A stretch of DNA of 64,000 bases, from assembly GCA_963828075.1 (NCBI GenBank), contig CAWHDH010000021.1:2914001-2978000 (forward strand), read 5' to 3'. Position numbers and translations under genes: made by a program. The DNA is from JACCYI01 sp963828075. Its GTDB lineage: Bacteria; Actinomycetota; Thermoleophilia; Solirubrobacterales; Solirubrobacteraceae. Within the stretch, counting starts at the first letter, position 1; each line of letters starts with the position of its first letter. The notes below the pieces were generated by a model. The model was given only the letters and a program-made list of their open reading frames with translations, was not told the origin of the DNA and did not search any database. Shown piece after piece: positions 60,391-64,000 of this stretch.

Positions 60391-61965
60391 CTACGGGCCC
60401 CCGAACTCCTGGCACTGCTCGAACTCGAGCTGTGAGCGCGGCGCGTCGCAGTTGAGCTCGCCGCCGCCGCCGGCGTTGCCGCCGTCGTTGCCGCCGCCAC
60501 CGTCGTTGCCGCCACCGTCGTCTCCGGCGCCGCCACCGCCGTCGTTGCCGCCGCCGCCGGCATCGCCGCCGCCGCTGACGCTGACCGACGCCTGGGCGGA
60601 GTCGCCGGTCTGGCTGTCACGCACGGTCGCCGTGTAGACGCCTTGGACGTCCCTGGCGCACTCCGGCCCGGCGCCGAACGTGTGGGCGCCCGTGCCGTCG
60701 CCCCGGGTCGCCACCGAGTAGCTCTCGTTGACCCCGTCAGGCCTGACGAGCGTGATCGACAGGTTGCGGTTGGGCTGGAAGCCCGACACGCTCAGCGTGT
60801 AGGAGCGGCAGACCGGTCCCGACTGCGGCGAGAACGAGGCCCTCGCGTTGGACTGCCGCGGCTGCTCCGGCGTCGCCGTCGCCGTCGGCGTCGCGGTGCG
60901 TCTCGGCCTCGGTCTCCGCCTCGGCCTCGGTTTGAGGTCCGGGTCGTAGATGTCCGTGATCGTCACGCGCGGTGGGTCGGGGTACGCCCGGTAGCACGAG
61001 CTTCGGAAGCGCCGGATGAAGATCTCGTCGTACACGACGTTCGAGTAGTACTTGCCGGGATACCAGCGGCGCCGATAGGTGGTCTCCTCGGTGTACGGAC
61101 ACGCCGGCGGGGGCTGGTAGCGCGGCGGGCAGGCGTGACAGACCGCGGTCGGGATGTGGATGGGCTTGAGTAGCGGGTTGCCGCACCGGCAGCGCACCAC
61201 GGGGTTGCCGAAGTCGTCGACGAGGACCGCCGTCCCGGCCGCGAGGATCGCCTGGTACGGGACCGCCCGGCCGTTGACGAACGAGTGGTTGGTCACGCGC
61301 GTGTCGCGCGTGAGCGTGACCGGGTGGAGCTTGGAGATGTACTCGCCGACCGCCTTGATCGTCGGCTCGACGCCGAGCACCCGCGCCCATTCGGCGAGGC
61401 GCTCCGGCCGCGCCTTGAGCGACTCGATCAGCAGGTCGCGGTCGCACACCAGATCCGATCCGGTGCCGCCGAACGGCCCGGCTCCGACCTGCTCCGTCGA
61501 GCTCGGTGTGACTTTGACCATCCGCTTGCCCTTGCGGTCGGCCGGCTTCTCGAGGAACGGGTCCGGCCCGACGTCGACCGGCTGCTGGAAGGAGACCGTC
61601 TGCGCCGCCGCCTCCTTCTCCTCCTCCCCGCCTTGCAGCACCACGGTGCCCACCGTCGCGGCGATGACGAGCAGCAGCACCGCGCCGATGGCCCACGGCC
61701 ACGGCCCGCCGCCGCGCCGGCGCCGTGGCGGTTCCTGCGGCGGCGGGGGAGGTCCGAAGGTCCCAAACGGGGTCTGGGCGGGATGCGGCTGGCCGGGATA
61801 TTGCTGCCCGGGGTACGGCTGTCCGGGTGGCGGCTGCTGCTGACCGGGATACGGCTGTGCGGGTGGCGGCTGGTGCCCCGGGTACGGCTGCCCGGGCTGC
61901 GGCTGGTCGGGAGGCCCTTGTCCGGGGCCGGGGGGCTGGTTGGGAGGGGGCGGTTGGTCGCTCAC
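60391..61965 (-). CDS. DUF6777 domain protein with Pro/Gln-rich tail and Gly-rich end
   Basis: A 524-residue membrane-anchored protein. The cytoplasmic N-terminus (about residues 1-85) is a PGQPYPGQ-type repeat, low in complexity. One transmembrane segment follows (about 90-115, GPWPWAIGAVLLLVIAATVG), so the rest is outside. The extracellular part has the DUF6777 core (VSFQQPVDVGPDPFLEKPAD, LVCDRDLLIESLKARPERLA) and several cysteines. The C-terminus is a Gly/Asn/Asp-rich tail (GGGNDGGGG units), flexible or wall-associated. The function of DUF6777 is not known. The downstream region is intergenic up to the small 60.3-kb gene. Confidence 0.85.
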   Translation of the reverse strand: MSDQPPPPNQPPGPGQGPPDQPQPGQPYPGHQPPPAQPYPGQQQPPPGQPYPGQQYPGQPHPAQTPFGTFGPPPPPQEPPRRRRGGGPWPWAIGAVLLLVIAATVGTVVLQGGEEEKEAAAQTVSFQQPVDVGPDPFLEKPADRKGKRMVKVTPSSTEQVGAGPFGGTGSDLVCDRDLLIESLKARPERLAEWARVLGVEPTIKAVGEYISKLHPVTLTRDTRVTNHSFVNGRAVPYQAILAAGTAVLVDDFGNPVVRCRCGNPLLKPIHIPTAVCHACPPRYQPPPACPYTEETTYRRRWYPGKYYSNVVYDEIFIRRFRSSCYRAYPDPPRVTITDIYDPDLKPRPRRRPRPRRTATPTATATPEQPRQSNARASFSPQSGPVCRSYTLSVSGFQPNRNLSITLVRPDGVNESYSVATRGDGTGAHTFGAGPECARDVQGVYTATVRDSQTGDSAQASVSVSGGGDAGGGGNDGGGGAGDDGGGNDGGGGNDGGNAGGGGELNCDAPRSQLEFEQCQEFGGP

Positions 61966-62056
61966 GGAGGACTCGCTCGGAGCCTCCCGGCCAAGTAGAC
62001 ACCCGCCGACCCACCAGAGTCAAATCTCCGGTGTGTCGAGGGATGCCGGCGAGGCG

Positions 62057-62080
62057 GAGCTGCCGCTGGTGCGGCAGCTC
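62057..62080 (-). terminator. 10-bp-stem hairpin downstream of the 5'-nucleotidase
   Basis: GAGCTGCCGC and GCGGCAGCTC form a perfect 10-bp stem around the TGGT loop. It lies 13 bp after the nucleotidase stop and ahead of the DUF6777 gene. It lacks a T run. A transcription stop between the two is likely. Confidence 0.6.
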
Positions 62081-62092
62081 GCCCCTCGCGTG

Positions 62093-63766
62093 TCAGTCGA
62101 TGCGGGTGATGCGGTCGAGCGCCGGCGGAGCGATCGCCGCGCCGGTCAGCGACGGGGCCAGATAGGCCTCGAGCGCGTCGAGGTCGAGGTCGCCGCCGGT
62201 GCGGTCGGTCCCTTGGCGCAGCACGAAGAAGCGGTCGCCCCCGTCGGCCAGGAACGAGTTCACCGTGATCCGGTACTGGGTGAGCGGGCTGACGGCGACG
62301 CCATCGATCTTGAGCCCGCTCACGGGCGTCGTCGCGGTCTCGCAGGCCGCGTTCGTCGCCGCGGCGGCGAGGCTCGCGTCCCAGGTGTACGTGACGCTCG
62401 CCGACGGCAGCAAGATCCGCGGCGAGGTCTGACCGCACCATTGCTGCTTGAGCATCTCCGCGATCTGCGCGCCGGTGAGGGTCATCGTCACGAGCGAGTT
62501 GCCGAACGGCTGCACCGTGAACGCCTCGCCGTAGGTCACGTCGCCGTCGCCGACGAAGTCCGCCCGCACCCCGCCCGGGTTCATGAACGCCGCCACGGCG
62601 CCGGCACCCTCGGTCGCTTGAAGCTGCGAATCGGCGATCAGGTTGCCCGCCGCGTTCTCGCCGGAGTCGTCGTTCGTGCGCGTGATCGCGGCGGTGATCT
62701 TGCCGATGATCCTGCTGGCCAGCGGCGCGGCGAGCGCGCGATACCGCTCGACCAGCCGCGTGAGGTCCGGTGCCCGCGGCACGTCCTGCGTGATGGCGCG
62801 GTTGTTCGCCGTGACCTGGATGACGTCCTTGCTGCGGCGGTCGAGGGTCAGGTCGAGGTCGGTGACGAGCCGGCCGAACGACGACGCGCTCGTCACCGGG
62901 CGGCCGTCGATCACGCAGTTGTAGGGCTGGTGGGTGTGGCCGGTGACGAACAGGTCGACCGCCTTCGTCGTGTTGTGGACGATGTCCACGATCGGCCCGG
63001 AGATCCCGGTGCAGGTGTTGACGCCGAACGGCGCCGCCTGCACGCCACCCTCGTGGAGCAGGACGACGATCGCCCGCACCCCATGCCTGCGGCGCAGCTC
63101 GCCCGCGTACCGGTTCGCGGTCTCCGCCTCGTCGAGGAACTCGAGCCCTTGGATCCCCGCCTGCGAGACGATGTCGGGCGTTCCCTCGAGCGTCATCCCG
63201 ATGAACCCGACCTTGATCCCCTTGAACTTCTTGATCGCGTAGGGAGCGAACAGCGGCTCGCGCGTGTCCTCGTTCACGACGTTCGCGGCGAGGAAGCCGA
63301 ACTTCGCGCCCTTGAACCCGTCGCCACCGAAGCACCCGTCGGCATGGCAGCCCCCGTTCTGCATGCGCTTGAGCTCCGCGGCACCCTCGTCGAACTCGTG
63401 GTTGCCGACGGCGTTGAGGTCGAGCCCGATCTTGTTCATCGCCTCGATCGTCGGCTCGTCGTGGAACAGCGCCGAGATCAGCGGGCTGGCCCCGATCAGG
63501 TCGCCGGCGGAGATCACCAGCGTGTTCTTGTTCTCCTGTCGCAGGCGCCGGACGTGCGTCGCGAGGAACTCCGCGCCACCCGCGTTGATGCGCGACGCGG
63601 GATCGGGCGTGAGCTGGATCTGGCCCGGCGAGTCCGACTCGAGGTGGCCGTGGAAGTCGTTGAGCGCGAGGAGCTGGACCTCGACGGGCTTTGGCTTGGC
63701 GGCAGCTGGAGGCGAGATCGCCATCGCGAGCCCCGCCGCCAGCGCGATGAGTGGTGTGATCTTCAT
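62093..63766 (-). CDS. Secreted bifunctional 5'-nucleotidase/metallophosphatase
   Basis: A 557-residue exported calcineurin-like phosphoesterase of the 5'-nucleotidase/2',3'-cyclic phosphodiesterase group. A signal peptide (MKITPLIALAAGLAMAISPP) is cleaved after AAA. Metal motifs in order: LALNDFHGHLE, VISAGDLIGAS, NAVGNHEFDEG, VVLLHEG, VTGHTHQPY. The C-terminal 5'-nucleotidase domain (about residues 340-550) has FMNPGGVRADF and the nucleotide-stacking Phe motif near DGGDRFFVL. It would release phosphate from extracellular nucleotides. ATG 63766 is the start because the longer leader would hide the signal peptide. Confidence 0.93.
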   Translation of the reverse strand: MKITPLIALAAGLAMAISPPAAAKPKPVEVQLLALNDFHGHLESDSPGQIQLTPDPASRINAGGAEFLATHVRRLRQENKNTLVISAGDLIGASPLISALFHDEPTIEAMNKIGLDLNAVGNHEFDEGAAELKRMQNGGCHADGCFGGDGFKGAKFGFLAANVVNEDTREPLFAPYAIKKFKGIKVGFIGMTLEGTPDIVSQAGIQGLEFLDEAETANRYAGELRRRHGVRAIVVLLHEGGVQAAPFGVNTCTGISGPIVDIVHNTTKAVDLFVTGHTHQPYNCVIDGRPVTSASSFGRLVTDLDLTLDRRSKDVIQVTANNRAITQDVPRAPDLTRLVERYRALAAPLASRIIGKITAAITRTNDDSGENAAGNLIADSQLQATEGAGAVAAFMNPGGVRADFVGDGDVTYGEAFTVQPFGNSLVTMTLTGAQIAEMLKQQWCGQTSPRILLPSASVTYTWDASLAAAATNAACETATTPVSGLKIDGVAVSPLTQYRITVNSFLADGGDRFFVLRQGTDRTGGDLDLDALEAYLAPSLTGAAIAPPALDRITRID

Positions 63767-63858
63767 GCGCGGCAGGCTTGCACGCGAGGCGGGTCCGCTG
63801 TCACCAGGTCGTGAAGCGCCCCGTGACATCGCGGCCGATCGGGGTATGGCTGGCGCAC

Positions 63859-64000
63859 ATGACCTCCTCGAGACTCCTTCTGGCGTTGACCGCCGCGATC
63901 TCGCTGCTGGCCGCCGGCCCCGCGACCGCGTCCGACAAGCACGGCTCCTCCGCGACGCTGCTCGGCCGCGCCATCCTCCCGTCCGACGCCTACCAGCCCG
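63859..64000 (+). CDS. Phytase-like secreted esterase, 5' end only
   Basis: A gene that runs off the right edge; 47 residues are visible. ATG 63859 starts a signal peptide (SSRLLLALTAAISLLAAGPA). It is followed by DKHGSSATLLGRAILPSDAY, an opening that matches proteins annotated as esterase-like activity of phytase family. It is divergent from the 5'-nucleotidase, with 92 bp between the starts, and may be part of the same phosphate-scavenging group. Confidence 0.6.
   Translation, partial: MTSSRLLLALTAAISLLAAGPATASDKHGSSATLLGRAILPSDAYQP

Noticed and set aside
60452..60637. A repeat array or CRISPR in the Gly-rich tail region of the DUF6777 gene
   Set aside because: The repeats are codon-level GGGNDGG units within an open frame, with no constant-length spacers.

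Overview
The window looks like a chromosomal stretch of a high-GC actinobacterium, most probably of the class Thermoleophilia (Solirubrobacter/Conexibacter-like). The basis is very strong GC at third codon positions, many GTG starts with 4-bp GTGA/ATGA gene overlaps, several -10 boxes about 7 nt ahead of the start codon (leaderless-type transcripts), and a pair of secreted proteins (51.8-53.3 kb) of a type I associate with Solirubrobacterales. The taxonomic call is inference.

The first 11 kb is accessory DNA. Bases 1-4649 carry the DISARM antiphage core drmA-drmB-drmC, with about eleven frameshifts. A 42-bp copy of the 3' half of a tRNA-Thr(GGT) gene follows (4865-4906), and a second copy lies at 10762-10803. 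Between the copies is a 5.9-kb island: a tyrosine integrase facing the left copy, a frameshifted archaeo-eukaryotic-primase/SF2-helicase protein (TOTE-like), and a divergent pair encoding a TIM-barrel protein and a nucleotidyltransferase. This reads as islands stacked at one tRNA gene whose intact copy should lie left of the window. A class II Fic protein follows (11.0-12.2 kb).

From 12.4 to 27.4 kb core genes alternate with small conflict modules and remnants: DAHP synthase, a DUF2293 protein, a SWIM-type remnant, a Fic remnant without its catalytic core, a cyclase plus a frameshifted ThDP enzyme, an RHH antitoxin/Doc toxin pair with a palindromic operator, a fused CitE-lyase/MaoC-hydratase next to a class III CoA-transferase, LysR, aldo/keto reductase, a spermidine-synthase-like membrane protein, and an Xre/MbcA antitoxin with a RES toxin.

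From 43.1 down to 27.4 kb runs the most unusual block: six head-to-tail minus-strand genes totalling 15.7 kb, overlapping or nearly touching, encoding proteins of 715, 537, 1113, 905, 1411 and 559 residues. One is a DUF6603 protein, one has a plausible PD-(D/E)xK-like nuclease centre, and one ends in a pre-toxin-like hydrophobic segment. I cannot assign the operon to a characterised system, and it is the best candidate for an undescribed one.

The right third (43.2-64 kb) is mostium ordinary: a TetR-controlled molybdopterin oxidoreductase with a perfect palindromic operator, an SRPBCC protein, a LamG surface protein, a PAS-GAF-GGDEF diguanylate cyclase, a xanthine-dehydrogenase-type pair, two tandem secreted paralogues with identical 5' halves, a metallo-beta-lactamase-fold protein under a SoxR-type promoter with its soxR regulator, a LuxR-type regulator, a methyltransferase, an operon of alpha/beta hydrolase, membrane protein and frameshifted P450, a DUF6777 protein, a 5'-nucleotidase and the start of a secreted phytase-like esterase. 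No rRNA gene, complete tRNA gene or CRISPR array was seen.
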